5,810 nt of DNA, taken from assembly GCA_023136785.1 (NCBI GenBank), contig JAGLQP010000138.1, positions 1-5,810 on the forward strand, given 5' to 3'. The DNA comes from Spirochaetales bacterium (lineage in GTDB: Bacteria; Spirochaetota; Spirochaetia; SZUA-6; DRHE01). Positions within the stretch are counted from its first letter, which is position 1; every line of letters begins with the position of its first letter. This document shows, in pieces, positions 5,622 through 5,810 of the stretch. A program made the translations under genes and the position numbers. The notes beneath the pieces are model-generated. The model was not told the origin of the DNA, made no database searches, and saw only the letters and a list, made by a program, of their open reading frames with translations.

Positions 5622-5648
5622 TAGATCCTTTCGCACGGAGAAACACTG

Positions 5649-5683
5649 CGGGGCTATCCTGAACCTAGGATAGCTCCGTTTTT
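5649..5683 (+). terminator. Intrinsic terminator of the LysM lipoprotein gene
   Basis: A 12-bp stem (5649-5660 with 5667-5678, one G-T wobble) closes a 6-nt loop GAACCT and is followed by TTTTT (5679-5683). It lies 27 bp past the stop codon. On the minus strand the same hairpin carries the last codons and TAG stop of the converging antitoxin gene, but no T-run follows on that side. Confidence 0.9.
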
Positions 5684-5810
5684 GAGGCGGACGTTGCCAC
5701 GGGCACAGCTCAATGCCCCGGGTTTCCGCGGCACCTTATGTTTTTTGTACGCCGTTAGCAGAGCAACAGGTTTGCCGGCCTTGTTGATAATCACCTCTTC
5801 ACCTTCCTGT
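5654..5810 (-). CDS. Phd/YefM-type antitoxin, C-terminal part only
   Basis: The last 51 codons of a gene that enters from the right edge, ending at TAG 5656-5654; the first complete codon in the window is at 5809-5807. The visible start QEGEEVIINKAGKPVALLTA carries the Phd/YefM signature G-E-[EP]-V-x-I-x-[KR]-x-G-K-P-V-A-x-L. In this family the segment belongs to the N-terminal DNA-binding fold, which represses the toxin-antitoxin operon. The following KVPRKPGAL matches the usual R-[KR]-P-G-x-L linker. After it, family members normally carry a D-F-D-x-P-L-P toxin-binding tail. Here the protein instead ends SCARGNVRLKNGAILGSG, and no other frame restores that motif, so the toxin-binding end looks lost or replaced. 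No toxin gene follows: the next gene leftward converges. It may be an orphan or decayed antitoxin, unless a toxin lies upstream beyond the window. Confidence 0.72.
   Translation of the reverse strand, partial: QEGEEVIINKAGKPVALLTAYKKHKVPRKPGALSCARGNVRLKNGAILGSG

Noticed and set aside
1..5810. tRNA, rRNA, CRISPR array, insertion sequence or riboswitch
   Set aside because: No cloverleaf, spaced repeat, transposase motif or terminal inverted repeat was seen. The gaps between genes are all short, and apart from the signals listed they hold nothing I could support.

Overview
The window most resembles a moderately GC-rich, free-living type of spirochaete. The best evidence is the 481-residue lipoprotein at 4176-5621, with its permissive lipobox, long acidic Pro/Glu/Lys linker, helical middle and single C-terminal LysM domain. 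Such proteins are common in spirochaetes, and the rest of the gene set (FecR-like, SPL-like radical SAM, ankyrin) fits. The assignment is inferred from protein style only; no rRNA or other marker gene is present.

Layout. A leftward block occupies 1-2131: a ParB-like protein (2131 to 1220), a spore-photoproduct-lyase-like radical SAM protein (1245 to 175) and the first 52 codons of an exported protein, probably FecR-like (158 to 1, running off the window). The first two genes overlap by 26 bp. The ribosome binding site of the third abuts the stop codon of the second, so the block reads as one translationally coupled operon. Diverging from it is a small exported ankyrin-repeat protein (2209-2694, plus). 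It converges, across a 58-bp gap holding a GC-rich tandem repeat and hairpin, with a leftward gene for a second, unrelated radical SAM protein of unknown function (4039 to 2753). That gene diverges from the LysM lipoprotein gene, which has a good promoter with an inverted repeat over its -10 region, a strong ribosome binding site and a clear intrinsic terminator. At the right edge the C-terminal part of a Phd/YefM-type antitoxin enters on the minus strand, and its stop codon lies inside that terminator.

How the genes may work together. The most interesting unit is the ParB-like/SPL-like pair. A protein with a ParB-type N-terminal fold is coupled to a radical SAM enzyme of the family that reverses a thymine dimer, in an organism not expected to sporulate. 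The SPL-like protein keeps the cluster cysteines but appears to lack the cysteine that donates hydrogen in true SPL. The ParB-like protein has a degenerate nucleotide-binding motif. Together they could be a DNA-associated repair or modification module, but this is inference. The other genes look like cell-envelope or housekeeping genes with no visible functional tie to the pair. There are no RNA genes, CRISPR arrays or insertion sequences, and no gene-free stretch longer than about 100 bases.
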